Shown one piece after another: positions 17,927 through 26,452 of a DNA stretch of 64,000 nucleotides. Within the stretch, counting starts at the first letter, position 1; every line of letters begins with the position of its first letter. The position numbers and the translations under genes were made by a program. The notes beneath the pieces were generated by a model, which made no database searches, was not told the origin of the DNA, and worked only from the letters and a program-made list of their open reading frames with translations. This DNA is from Caballeronia temeraria (lineage in GTDB: Bacteria; Pseudomonadota; Gammaproteobacteria; Burkholderiales; Burkholderiaceae). Location of the stretch: the NCBI RefSeq assembly GCF_001544795.2, contig NZ_FCOI02000012.1, positions 1-64,000 of the forward strand. The letters are read 5' to 3'.

Positions 17927-19879
17927 TCAGAGCACGACCTGAACGCCGAGTTCTACGAAATCTTCACTTCGCAATCCATAATATTCCGCGCTCGATGCCG
18001 AATGGAACGACATCGCACCAAAAAGGCGCTCGCGCCAGCGCGCCATCTGTCCGTGCGAGCAGCCGGGCATCGCCTCGTCGCGCGGCAGGAAGAACGTCGT
18101 GTGCTTCGGATCGAATCGCCATGAGCCAAGTTGTCCATCGAGCGATGCAAGCAGGCGCGGCAGATTCGGCCGCTCGACGAAACCATGACGCGAAATCACC
18201 TCATAGCAGCCCGCGCCAAGATCGCGCACTTCGATGCGCGTGTGCTCATCCACGCGCGGCGCGGATTCCGAGCGATTCGCGAAGATCACCGTGGTCTGAT
18301 GCAGCACGCGGTTATGGCGCACATTGCTCGTGAGTGCGGAAGGCGTCGCGCCCGGCGTGCCGCCCGGATAGACGGCAGTGCCGCGAACGCGCGCGGGCGG
18401 ATCGGGACCTTCGAGCACATCGCGCAGAAAATCGGCGAGTGGCGGCGCGTGCGATGAATGCAGTTGCGCGAGTTCAAGGCCGCGCCGCCACGTCGCCATC
18501 GACACGAAAAGCACGATGCCGATCGCGACCGGAAACCAGCCGCCTTGCGGAATCTTGCGCACGTTCGCCGCGACGAGCAGCACGTCGATTGCGATAAGCG
18601 GCACGTTGAGCGCCGCAACCGCGCGCCACGGCCAGCGCCAGATGTTGCGCGTGACGCTGACCATCTGCACGGTCGTGATGAGCATCGTGAGGCCGACCGC
18701 GATGCCATACGCGGACGTCAACCGGTCCGAGCTGCGGAATGCGATCACGAGGAATATCACGGCCGCGAACAGGACCGCGTTCACGGCGGGCACATACACC
18801 TGCCCGCGGTGCGACGCCGATGTTTCGATCACGCGCAGACGCGGCAGGAAGCCGAGTTCGATCGCCTGGCTCGTCATCGAGAAAGCGCCTGAAATCACGG
18901 CCTGCGACGCAATCACAGTGGCGATCATCGCGATCAGAACGGTCGGGATCAGCGCCCACGAAGGTGCGGCGAAAAAGAACGGCTGCTTCGCCGATCCCGG
19001 CTGATGCAGGATCGTCGCGGCCTGCCCGAAGTACCCGATGATGATCGATGGAAACACGACGACGAGCCACGCGAGCCGGATCGCGGGCCGGCCGAAGTGA
19101 CCGATGTCGGCATAGAGCGCTTCGGCGCCCGTCAACGCGAGAATCACGGCGCCGAGTATGGTGAACGCGAGCGCCGCATGCGTGAGCACGAGCGACCATG
19201 CATAGCCGGGTGAAAGCGCGCGCAACACATCCGGATGCTCGACGATCCGATAGACGCCCACCGCTGCGAGATACACGAACCACACCAGCATCACGGGCCC
19301 GAACGACTTGCCGACGACCGCCGTGCCGCGCGACTGAAACAGGAAGAGCGCGACGAGAATCGCCACCGCGAGCGGCACGATGAACGGCTCGAACTTCGCG
19401 CTCACCTGACCCAGACCTTCGACGGCGGACAGCACGGACACGGCGGGCGTGATCATCGAATCGCCGTAGAACATCGCCGCGCCGAACAGTCCGGCCATCA
19501 GCAACGGATGCGGTACGCGCCGCCCCTGCTGCTCGTAGCCCGAGCGCGCGAGTGCCGTCAAAGCGACGATGCCGCCCTCGCCTTCGTTGTCCGCGCGCAT
19601 CACGTAGCACACGTACTTGCCCATCACGACGATGACCACGGCCCATACGATCATCGACAGTATGCCCATCACGATCGATGCGTCGACGGTGCCCGTCTCG
19701 CTCACGGCCTGTCTGAGCGCGTAGACCGGGCTCGTGCCGATATCGCCGAACACGACACCGAGCGCACCCAGCATGAGGCCCGTCAGCGCTTTCTTCGGCG
19801 CTGCTGGCTGGGCAGGTACGTCATCGCGCGCGGGGCGCGGGGCGTGATGCTCACGAGCATCGTTCGATGTCGATGTCAT
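17927..19879 (-). CDS. kup: Kup-type low-affinity potassium transporter
   Basis: A 650-residue K+ uptake permease of the KUP/HAK family. Twelve hydrophobic segments cover residues 30-440, followed by a cytosolic C-terminal domain of about 200 residues. Family phrases are clear: LGALGVVFGDIGTSPVYALR near the first segment and the GGIVAL and GAEALYADIGHFG regions. It takes up K+ with H+. The start at 19879 is the better choice; a TTG 14 codons upstream and an ATG four codons upstream with GGAG directly touching it are less suitable. It points away from the RcnB-like gene. Length is normal for the family. Confidence 0.93.
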   Translation of the reverse strand: MTSTSNDAREHHAPRPARDDVPAQPAAPKKALTGLMLGALGVVFGDIGTSPVYALRQAVSETGTVDASIVMGILSMIVWAVVIVVMGKYVCYVMRADNEGEGGIVALTALARSGYEQQGRRVPHPLLMAGLFGAAMFYGDSMITPAVSVLSAVEGLGQVSAKFEPFIVPLAVAILVALFLFQSRGTAVVGKSFGPVMLVWFVYLAAVGVYRIVEHPDVLRALSPGYAWSLVLTHAALAFTILGAVILALTGAEALYADIGHFGRPAIRLAWLVVVFPSIIIGYFGQAATILHQPGSAKQPFFFAAPSWALIPTVLIAMIATVIASQAVISGAFSMTSQAIELGFLPRLRVIETSASHRGQVYVPAVNAVLFAAVIFLVIAFRSSDRLTSAYGIAVGLTMLITTVQMVSVTRNIWRWPWRAVAALNVPLIAIDVLLVAANVRKIPQGGWFPVAIGIVLFVSMATWRRGLELAQLHSSHAPPLADFLRDVLEGPDPPARVRGTAVYPGGTPGATPSALTSNVRHNRVLHQTTVIFANRSESAPRVDEHTRIEVRDLGAGCYEVISRHGFVERPNLPRLLASLDGQLGSWRFDPKHTTFFLPRDEAMPGCSHGQMARWRERLFGAMSFHSASSAEYYGLRSEDFVELGVQVVL

Positions 19880-20055
19880 GCGACTGTGCATCTCCGGTAT
19901 GCCGTTCCGATCGCTTAGCAAGGCGCATTCCGTGCGGCCCTTATCGCGTAATTTAAGGTAAGCGTTGCTTACACATGCTCACGCCATTTCCTCCTCTCAG
20001 TGCGTAAAGTCCCGGCATCGAAAACATCTCTTTGCCAACTTTGAGAGGAAAGAAA

Positions 20056-20499
20056 ATGAAGAAGAGTCGAATCGTCGCCGCGCTGGTTTGCGCGAGCATT
20101 GGACTGACAGCGGGTGCGGTCTTCGCCCAGCCCGCACCGGGTGGTCCGGATGGTTACCGCGATTCGCATGGCGCACCCGGCGGCCCTGGCGGTCCCGGCG
20201 CTCAAGGTGGTCCCCGTGTGCAAGGCGGCCCCGGCGGTCCCGGTCACGGTCCTGAAATGAACGACCACAGCGGCCCGCGCCCGCCCGAGCACGCGTTCAA
20301 CGAGCCGCGCCACTCCGACTGGCGCAAGGGCCAGCGGCTCTCGGAGGACTATCGCAATCGCCAGTATGTCGTGGACGACTGGCACGGCCACGGCCTGCGT
20401 CAGCCGCCGCGCGGTTATCAGTGGGTCGGCGTCGGCGCCGATTATCTGCTCGTCGCGGTAACATCGGGCGTCATCGCGCAGGTCGTGCTGTCGAATTGA
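20056..20499 (+). CDS. RcnB-family periplasmic protein
   Basis: A 147-residue exported protein. A signal peptide (KKSRIVAALVCASIG, cleavage near AVFAQP) is followed by a Gly/Pro-rich low-complexity stretch of about 50 residues (repeats of GGP and PGG) and a C-terminal RcnB-type domain: DWRKGQRLSEDYRNRQYVVDDW and PPRGYQWVGVGADYLLVAV. RcnB-family proteins sit in the periplasm; the E. coli member helps nickel and cobalt homeostasis, but most homologues are uncharacterised. GAGAGGAAAG before the ATG is a strong ribosome site. It may respond to envelope stress. Confidence 0.85.
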   Translation: MKKSRIVAALVCASIGLTAGAVFAQPAPGGPDGYRDSHGAPGGPGGPGAQGGPRVQGGPGGPGHGPEMNDHSGPRPPEHAFNEPRHSDWRKGQRLSEDYRNRQYVVDDWHGHGLRQPPRGYQWVGVGADYLLVAVTSGVIAQVVLSN

Positions 20500-20542
20500 C
20501 CGACGCGGTCCCCTCGTTCTTCTGAACGCGCACAAAGAAAAA

Positions 20543-20560
20543 CCCGCCTGCAAAGGCGGG
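20543..20560 (-). terminator. Hairpin terminator (leftward)
   Basis: CCCGCCT (20543-20549), a four-base loop and AGGCGGG (20554-20560) form a 7-bp stem. Read leftward it is followed by TTTTTCTTTG, so it should end transcripts from the small zinc-ribbon gene; rightward the tail is not T-rich. Confidence 0.7.
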
Positions 20561-20622
20561 CAAAATGCGCTTTAACGAGAGGGGGTCGCAGCGCACGTTC
20601 AAAGCTATCCGTTTCGTACAGG

Positions 20623-20829
20623 CTATGGAGCCTTCCTACGAATCGTATCGGGCGGATCGAGCCGTTCCATCGCCTTGCCCGGCCGAACCGGCATAGTCAC
20701 CGTCTGATCGAAGACGAAGCCCATTGCGATCTGCTCAGTATTCGTGGACCCGCATGCAGGGCACGTACCGTCTTGGAGAGCGTCATCCGAGTAAATGAGC
20801 TTGTTGCAAGATACACAGCGTATAAGCAT
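20623..20829 (-). CDS. Small zinc-ribbon protein
   Basis: A 68-residue protein with two CxxC knuckles (CVSC at residues 5-8 and CPAC near residue 23), typical of a zinc ribbon, followed by a short tail. The ATG at 20829 is preferred to a GTG two codons upstream because GGGAG is six bases before it. A leftward terminator lies about 60 bases past its stop. Function unknown; such ribbons bind nucleic acids or metal, or serve in protein contacts. Confidence 0.65.
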   Translation of the reverse strand: MLIRCVSCNKLIYSDDALQDGTCPACGSTNTEQIAMGFVFDQTVTMPVRPGKAMERLDPPDTIRRKAP

Positions 20830-21231
20830 CTGCACTCCCGAATTTTCATTCGAATAATAATTGGTTTATATGCCAAAACGGGAATACAGCCAATTGTTCT
20901 TTACGCACGCCTTTTGGGCGCGACTAAACGGTTCTGCGCCTTACCTCAACGCATTTCTCCATACCATCCAACCCTTCCATTAAGCTGCCACAGCAGTGAC
21001 CTCGAAATTCGAGTGTTTCCGTAGCACGCGTTTCCCTTCCTCAGTAATCCGGCGTTCTGCAATTCGGGTGCTTTCGAGCGCGTTATAGCAATCGTCAATC
21101 CCGGGCGCTGGCGGCCATTAAAAGAGAGCGGCATGGGCATTGCGCACGGCTCGCATGCGAAGCCGCCTTTGCGTCGCCTGAGCGCGCCGGCAGCGCGGTT
21201 CCTTTCGATCTGCTATCCGGAGACTTCAATC
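20830..21231. other. Intergenic region with a possible gene remnant
   Basis: About 400 bases of lower GC content separate the zinc-ribbon gene from the ThDP-enzyme gene. Apart from the truncated reading frame at 20980-21117, nothing recognisable was found. The promoter of the ThDP-enzyme gene should lie at its right end. Confidence 0.4.
20980..21117 (-). pseudogene. Truncated reading frame, possible gene remnant
   Basis: A leftward frame of 45 codons ends at 20980 and reads ..NALESTRIAERRITEEGK, then RVLRKHSNFEVTAVAA and stop. The RRITEEGKRVLRKH run resembles the C-terminal wing of a winged-helix protein. Immediately upstream is an in-frame TAA and no start codon, so it looks like a decayed C-terminal fragment. 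It could also be chance. Confidence 0.3.
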
Positions 21232-23028
21232 ATGGCTATCACCGTCGGCAATTTCCTGATCGACCGGCTGCATGCCTGGGGCGTGCGCCGCATTTACGGC
21301 TATCCCGGCGACGGCATCAACGGTGTATTCGGCGCGCTCAATCGCGCCAAAGGCAAAATCGAATTCATTCAGGCACGCCATGAAGAGATGGCCGCCTTCA
21401 TGGCGTCCGCGCATGCAAAGTTCACCGGCGAGCTGGGCGTATGCATCGCGACATCGGGACCGGGCGCGGCGCATCTGCTCACCGGTCTTTACGATGCGCG
21501 CCTCGATCACATGCCCGTTCTCGCGATTTCAGGCCAGCAGGCGCGCGCAGCACTCGGCGGTCACTATCAGCAGGAAGTCGATCTGCCCGCAATGTTCAAG
21601 GACGTCGCCGGCGCTTTCGTGCAGCAGGCGAGCGTGCCCTCACAGATGCGACATCTCGTCGATCGCGCCGTGCGTATCGCGCTATCCGAGCGCAAGGTGA
21701 CGGCGCTCATTCTGCCCAACGACTTGCAGGACCTCGAATACGAGCCGCCGGGACGCAAGCATGGCACGCTGCATTCAGGCGTCGGTTATCGCGCGCCTAA
21801 GACGGTGCCTTATGCCGACGATCTGCAACAAGCCGCCGATGTGCTCAATGCGGGCAAGAAGGTCGCGATTCTCGTCGGCGCTGGCGCGCTGCAGGCGACC
21901 GATGAAGTCATCGCCGTCGCGGACAAACTCGGCGCGGGCGTCGCGAAGGCGCTGCTCGGAAAAGCCGCGCTGCCGGACGATCTGCCCTTCGTCACCGGTT
22001 CGATCGGCCTGCTCGGCACCGAGCCGAGCTACAAGTTGATGACCGAATGCGACACGCTGCTCATGATCGGCTCGGGCTTCCCTTATTCCGAGTTTCTGCC
22101 GAATGAAGGCGCGGCGCGCGGCGTGCAGATCGACATCAAGGCCGACATGCTTTCCATCCGCTATCCGATGGAAGTGAATCTCGTCGGCGACAGCGCCGAG
22201 ACTTTGCGTGCGCTGCTGCCGCTCTTGCAACAGAAGACGGATGGCGCATGGCGCGAGGACATCGAAGGCTGGCTCGGCGACTGGTGGAAGAAGCTCGAAA
22301 AACGCGCGATAGAACCCGCAAAAACCGGCGTCAATCCACAGCGCACGATATGGGAGCTCTCGCCGCGTGTGCCCGCGAATGCGATCGTCACGAGCGATTC
22401 CGGTTCGGTCGCGAACTGGTTTGCGCGCGATCTGAAGGTGAAGCGCGGCATGATGTGCTCGCTCTCGGGCGGACTCGCATCGATGGGCGCGGCCGTGCCT
22501 TATGCGATTGCGGCGAAGTTCGCGCATCCGGAGCGGCCGGTGATCGCGCTCGTCGGCGATGGCGCCATGCAGATGAACAACATGGCCGAGCTCATCACGG
22601 TCGCGAAGTACTGGAAGCAATGGACCGATCCGCGCTGGATCTGCATGGTGCTCAATAACGAAGACCTGAATCAGGTCACGTGGGAGCAGCGCGTGATGGA
22701 AGGCGATCCGAAATTCGAGGCATCGCAGGACATTCCATCGGTGCCTTATCACAAGTTCGCGGAGCTGATCGGCCTGAAGGGTATCTATGTCGACGATGCC
22801 GAGCGCATGGCCGCCGTGTGGGACGAAGCGCTCGCGGCGGATCGTCCCGTCGTGATCGAAGTGAAGGCCGATCCGAACGTGCCGCCGCTGCCGCCGCATA
22901 TCACGATCCAGCAGGCGAAGGCTTTCGCGACCACGCTCATGAAGGGCGATCCGAGCCAGACTCACGTCATCGTCGATACGGCGAAGCAGGTGCTCGGCGC
23001 GGTGCTGCCGGGGCACAGGGACAAGTGA
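21232..23028 (+). CDS. Thiamine-diphosphate enzyme, pyruvate-oxidase-like
   Basis: A 598-residue ThDP-dependent enzyme with three domains: the Pyr domain (residues 1-180; catalytic Glu in QARHEEMAAF), a central domain (about 190-330), and the PP domain with the cofactor motif starting GDGAMQMNNMAELITVAKYW and ending at VLNNEDLN. Overall it resembles pyruvate dehydrogenase (quinone)/pyruvate oxidase, PoxB, or a close acetolactate-synthase-like group; FAD and quinone use cannot be confirmed. It lacks a clear C-terminal membrane-binding helix, which argues for caution over PoxB. GGAG precedes the ATG by nine bases. A ParB-like gene follows after 21 bases, likely the same transcript. Confidence 0.85.
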   Translation: MAITVGNFLIDRLHAWGVRRIYGYPGDGINGVFGALNRAKGKIEFIQARHEEMAAFMASAHAKFTGELGVCIATSGPGAAHLLTGLYDARLDHMPVLAISGQQARAALGGHYQQEVDLPAMFKDVAGAFVQQASVPSQMRHLVDRAVRIALSERKVTALILPNDLQDLEYEPPGRKHGTLHSGVGYRAPKTVPYADDLQQAADVLNAGKKVAILVGAGALQATDEVIAVADKLGAGVAKALLGKAALPDDLPFVTGSIGLLGTEPSYKLMTECDTLLMIGSGFPYSEFLPNEGAARGVQIDIKADMLSIRYPMEVNLVGDSAETLRALLPLLQQKTDGAWREDIEGWLGDWWKKLEKRAIEPAKTGVNPQRTIWELSPRVPANAIVTSDSGSVANWFARDLKVKRGMMCSLSGGLASMGAAVPYAIAAKFAHPERPVIALVGDGAMQMNNMAELITVAKYWKQWTDPRWICMVLNNEDLNQVTWEQRVMEGDPKFEASQDIPSVPYHKFAELIGLKGIYVDDAERMAAVWDEALAADRPVVIEVKADPNVPPLPPHITIQQAKAFATTLMKGDPSQTHVIVDTAKQVLGAVLPGHRDK

Positions 23029-23049
23029 TCATCGACGAAGGAAAGCGTC

Positions 23050-23670
23050 ATGAACAGGCTGCGCATCGATCATCTGCATCCGACGCAAGTGACGCACGGA
23101 GAGCGTCAGATACGGCAGAAGGTGGCAGACTATCGCGCGCTGAACGCGCATGAGTTGGACATGGCGATCGCGGCAAAGCCGATCGCCATCGTGCTTGGGC
23201 CGGCATGCGAGCCGTACGTGATCGACCATCATCATGTCGCTTGCGCGCTGGCTCGAATCGACGTGCAGGACCTTCCGTTCGTACTTCTACGTGATTTATC
23301 CTCGATGTCGCGCGCGAATTTCTGGCTGACGCTGGAGAACGAAGCTTGGGTTTATCCCTATGACGAGAACGGGCGGCGCATTGCCTTCAAGGATATGCCC
23401 GTGCACATGTGGGATGCCGTGGACGACGCGTTCCGCAGTCTTGCAGCGTTCGTGCGCGATGCAGGCGGCTATGAAAAAACCGATGTGCCATTGGCCGATT
23501 TCCGCTGGGCGAATTTCTTTCGCGCGCAGTTGCCACACCCCGTCGACGACACGCAATTCGATGCCTTGCTAGAACGCGCGCTCGATCTCGCTCGCAGCGA
23601 TGCGGCTGCGGGCCTGCCCGGTTTCCTCGGCGAACAGCTTTGGCCATTTATCGCGGATTCGTCGCGATGA
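23050..23670 (+). CDS. ParB-like nuclease-fold protein
   Basis: A 206-residue protein of the ParB-like (ParBc_2) group. The start MNRLRIDHLHPTQVTHGERQI and the phrase KPIAIVLGPACEPYVIDHHHVA (DHHH) match the conserved N-terminal part of that family; the C-terminal half is helical (FRWANFFRAQL). The group shares the ParB/sulfiredoxin fold but has no settled role; it is not a chromosome-partition ParB. It follows the ThDP enzyme after 21 bases and its last 23 bases overlap the convergent lipoprotein gene. Confidence 0.75.
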   Translation: MNRLRIDHLHPTQVTHGERQIRQKVADYRALNAHELDMAIAAKPIAIVLGPACEPYVIDHHHVACALARIDVQDLPFVLLRDLSSMSRANFWLTLENEAWVYPYDENGRRIAFKDMPVHMWDAVDDAFRSLAAFVRDAGGYEKTDVPLADFRWANFFRAQLPHPVDDTQFDALLERALDLARSDAAAGLPGFLGEQLWPFIADSSR

Positions 23671-24874
23671 AATTCTTGATCGCCGTATAGACGGGCTTCT
23701 TCGTCACGCCATCGTCGAGGACGATGCCGTACGGGCCCTCACCGGTGGGCGGATCGTCGTACAGCTCGTAGACCTGAAGCGACTGGATGTTGTACTGCGG
23801 CGCAATCGCGAGCAACGCGCCCAGCATGTTGTTCGACATGAACGTCGCTACCTGATCGGCCGTGCCGGGGAAGGTCGGCCGAATGCCCACTTCGTTGATC
23901 CAGATCGGCTTGCCGAACGATTGCAGCGTGCCGATGACGTTATAGCAAAGCGTGCCGCATGCGTGCGTGATATCGCCCTGCTCCGAGTACCAGTGCCACG
24001 CGGTGATGTCCCATGTGACAACCGGATGCCCGCTTGTGCCGTCGGGTTGCGTGCCGTTCGCGAGCATCGTGTCGAGTCCGAGATGCATCCAGGTATTGGC
24101 GCCGATGATGATCTTGCCGGCTGGATCGACCGACTTGATTCCCGCGATCAAACCGCGAATCACGCCGCGCGCGAGCATGAAGCAATCGTTCTTGTAGTCG
24201 GTCGTGTTCACGCCATCGACATAGCCGACGAGACAGGTCGGCGCGAGCTCGTTGGTGACTTCGTAATAGGGATAGTGCTGCACATTCACGATCTGTTGCG
24301 CGAGCGTATAGCTCGCCTGATACGCCGTGTTCTCGTCGGCGAAGTCGAGGTTCTGCAGGATCACCGGATACACCGTCACGCCGGACTTGGCCATCATCCT
24401 GGCGATGCTCGCGAGCGTCTGTGCGCCGGCCACGTTGGAAACGTCATTGCGATATAGCGTGACGTTGAGATCCTTCAGTTGCGCGAGTTGTTGCGTCGGC
24501 GTCGAATTCCAGTATGGACCGGGCCAGGTGACGTGACCGTTCATGCCATAAAAGATGCTGCCTGCCGATGTAATCACGGGCTTTACCGTGCTCGCGCCGC
24601 CGCTCGCGGGCGTCGGGCTCGATGCAGCCGAAGGCACCGACGCACCGCCATCCGAAGGACTCGAGGCCGCCGATGGACTCGAAGCCGGTGAAGGACTTGA
24701 TGCCGGAGAAGGACTCGACGCACCCGAAGGTGTCGATTGCGAACCGCCTGTCGTGCTTGCGCTGCCATTTCCATCGCTACCGCCGGCACCGCATGCCGAC
24801 AATATCAATACGATCGTGAAACTCGACAATAACGAAAGTAATTTGCGGGCTATGGATGAAATGGAAATATTCAT
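23648..24874 (-). CDS. Lipoprotein with glycoside-hydrolase-like TIM barrel
   Basis: A 408-residue exported lipoprotein: signal peptide with the lipobox LSAC (Cys near residue 28), a Ser/Pro/Ala/Gly-rich linker (about 30-95) and a barrel-like catalytic domain (about 105-400). Barrel-type phrases include YYEVTNELAPTC (an NE pair after a strand) and PIWINEVGIRP (a second Glu), the two acids expected of retaining clan GH-A enzymes. The family is uncertain, perhaps GH5- or GH39-related. It is probably on the outer membrane. Start by ATG with a weak ribosome site. Its substrate is unknown; a polysaccharide, possibly the cell's own exopolysaccharide. Confidence 0.7.
   Translation of the reverse strand: MNISISSIARKLLSLLSSFTIVLILSACGAGGSDGNGSASTTGGSQSTPSGASSPSPASSPSPASSPSAASSPSDGGASVPSAASSPTPASGGASTVKPVITSAGSIFYGMNGHVTWPGPYWNSTPTQQLAQLKDLNVTLYRNDVSNVAGAQTLASIARMMAKSGVTVYPVILQNLDFADENTAYQASYTLAQQIVNVQHYPYYEVTNELAPTCLVGYVDGVNTTDYKNDCFMLARGVIRGLIAGIKSVDPAGKIIIGANTWMHLGLDTMLANGTQPDGTSGHPVVTWDITAWHWYSEQGDITHACGTLCYNVIGTLQSFGKPIWINEVGIRPTFPGTADQVATFMSNNMLGALLAIAPQYNIQSLQVYELYDDPPTGEGPYGIVLDDGVTKKPVYTAIKNFIATNPR
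24666..24737. repeat. Four 18-base tandem units coding a Ser/Pro/Ala linker
   Basis: Four degenerate 18-base units, for example GCCGGTGAAGGACTTGAT (24684-24701) and GCCGGAGAAGGACTCGAC (24702-24719), encode the SSPSPA-type linker of the lipoprotein. Slippage at such repeats could change linker length without breaking the frame. Confidence 0.7.
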
Positions 24875-25390
24875 CGTCGTGGCTGGTTCGGAATATTAAA
24901 AATGCTATCGAGCGTCTGCTTCATTGCCGGAAATGAAACACCCGCATCGCGCATCGACACAATCGACGAGAGCAGGCGCGTCGAACGAACGCAACCTCGC
25001 TTCGATATGGACATAGCGGAGCATCCCGATAGCCGATGCGCGAAACAACGCGATGGCTCAGGCACGGACGCCACGAGACAATCTTCACGCCTCGATCGAA
25101 CGAGCGCGTGTGAGAGGAAAATCGGAAATGACTAAAAGACGTGAACACGCATTCGATAATGCCTGTCACGAATACGTTAGCACATCATAACGTTAGTGCC
25201 GGCTTATTCAAGCATGGCGGACAAATCAACGAAATCAAATATCGATTCAATAGCGCTTATTCCACTGATGAAAACCACCTGCGAAATAAAGCACTAAAAC
25301 CGGGTTTGTTCGTAAGCCTATCGTTGGGACCGTGGATTGCTTTGCATGGAATGCCTTGCGCGCGTACAGCCCATTACCTTGCGGAGACTC
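24875..25390. other. Intergenic region before the oxidase operon
   Basis: About 516 bases of lower GC than the surroundings separate the lipoprotein and the oxidase operon, which are divergent. The promoters of both should be here. No FNR/Anr-type TTGAT-N4-ATCAA site, other strong dyad or small gene was found by eye. Confidence 0.4.
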
Positions 25391-26452
25391 ATGCGGATGC
25401 TTGCCACGCACAGAGCGATCGATTGTGCCAGGCGAAGCACGCGCGCCGTGATCGCTGCTTTCGTCGCGCTTGTCCTTCACGCAAATGCACACGCCGATGC
25501 GCCGCTGAACTATTTCCTTCAGGCCGACGGTCCTGCCGCCACGCCGACCATGCACCTCGGCTGGGCGCTCGCGGCATTGACTGTCGTCGTCGCGCTGATC
25601 GTCAGCGTGCTGCTTGTCGGAGCGATCGTGCGCAGGCGTCCACCGCCCACGGCGCGCGACGCGTCGCACGTGCAGGGCGAAGGCGGCGGATTGCACTGGG
25701 TGTGGATCGGCACCGGTATCTCGTCGGCGGCGCTCTTTGCAACGCTCGCTTATGTGCTCGTCACGCTCGAATCGGTCGCGTCGCCGCGCAGGGAGCCTGC
25801 GCTGACCATCGCGGTCACGGCCTACGACTGGTGGTGGAAGATCGACTATGCGCGCGCGAATGACGGCGATGCGGGCGTGACCACGGCCAACGAGATTCAC
25901 ATACCCGTGGGCGAACCGGTGAAGGTCGAGCTGCGCAGCGCCGATGTCATCCATGCATTCTGGGTGCCGCGTCTCGCGGGCAAGACGCAGACGATACCGG
26001 GTGTCGTCAATGAACAATGGATCGAGGCGGATCGCGCGGGCGTGTATCGCGGGCAATGCTCGCAGTTCTGCGGCGCGCAGCACGCGCACATGGCTTTCGA
26101 AGTGATCGCGGAGCCGCGCGCGCAATTCGATGCCTGGTACGCAGCGCAAGCGCGGCCGCATGCGTCGGATACGAGCGCGAACGTGAGGACCGGAGAGAAG
26201 CTCTTTCTCGATCGATGCGCAGGCTGTCACACCGTGCGCGGCAGCGATGCGAACGGCGCGCAGGCGCCCGATCTCACGCATCTGAATTCGCGCAGGCTCA
26301 TCGCGGCTGGCGTGCTGCCGAACACGGCGGCGAATCAGCTCGACTGGATACAGCATGCGCAGCGCATCAAGCCGGATGCACTGATGCCGTCCATCGCACT
26401 CTCGACAGCGGAAGCGGCCGCCCTTTCCGCCTATCTCCGGACACTGCAATGA
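25391..26452 (+). CDS. ctaC: Cytochrome c oxidase subunit II fused to cytochrome c (caa3 type)
   Basis: A 353-residue subunit II. An N-terminal signal (ending HANAHA) precedes two membrane helices (about 55-82 and 105-130), then the CuA cupredoxin domain with CSQFCGAQHAHM and the extra His in IHAFWVP. The C-terminal 90 residues are a class I cytochrome c with CAGCH and a Met ligand in ALMPS, so it can accept electrons without a separate carrier. The start at 25391 has GGAG four bases before it; an ATG two codons later is as likely. The stop TGA overlaps the ctaD ATG (ATGA), so translation is coupled. Confidence 0.93.
   Translation: MRMLATHRAIDCARRSTRAVIAAFVALVLHANAHADAPLNYFLQADGPAATPTMHLGWALAALTVVVALIVSVLLVGAIVRRRPPPTARDASHVQGEGGGLHWVWIGTGISSAALFATLAYVLVTLESVASPRREPALTIAVTAYDWWWKIDYARANDGDAGVTTANEIHIPVGEPVKVELRSADVIHAFWVPRLAGKTQTIPGVVNEQWIEADRAGVYRGQCSQFCGAQHAHMAFEVIAEPRAQFDAWYAAQARPHASDTSANVRTGEKLFLDRCAGCHTVRGSDANGAQAPDLTHLNSRRLIAAGVLPNTAANQLDWIQHAQRIKPDALMPSIALSTAEAAALSAYLRTLQ

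Noticed and set aside
20773-21024. 84-codon rightward frame in the low-GC gap
   Set aside because: Overlaps the zinc-ribbon gene start, lacks a ribosome site and shows no family.
24666-24737. Possible CRISPR-like short repeats
   Set aside because: Units are tandem without spacers and encode a Ser/Pro/Ala linker.
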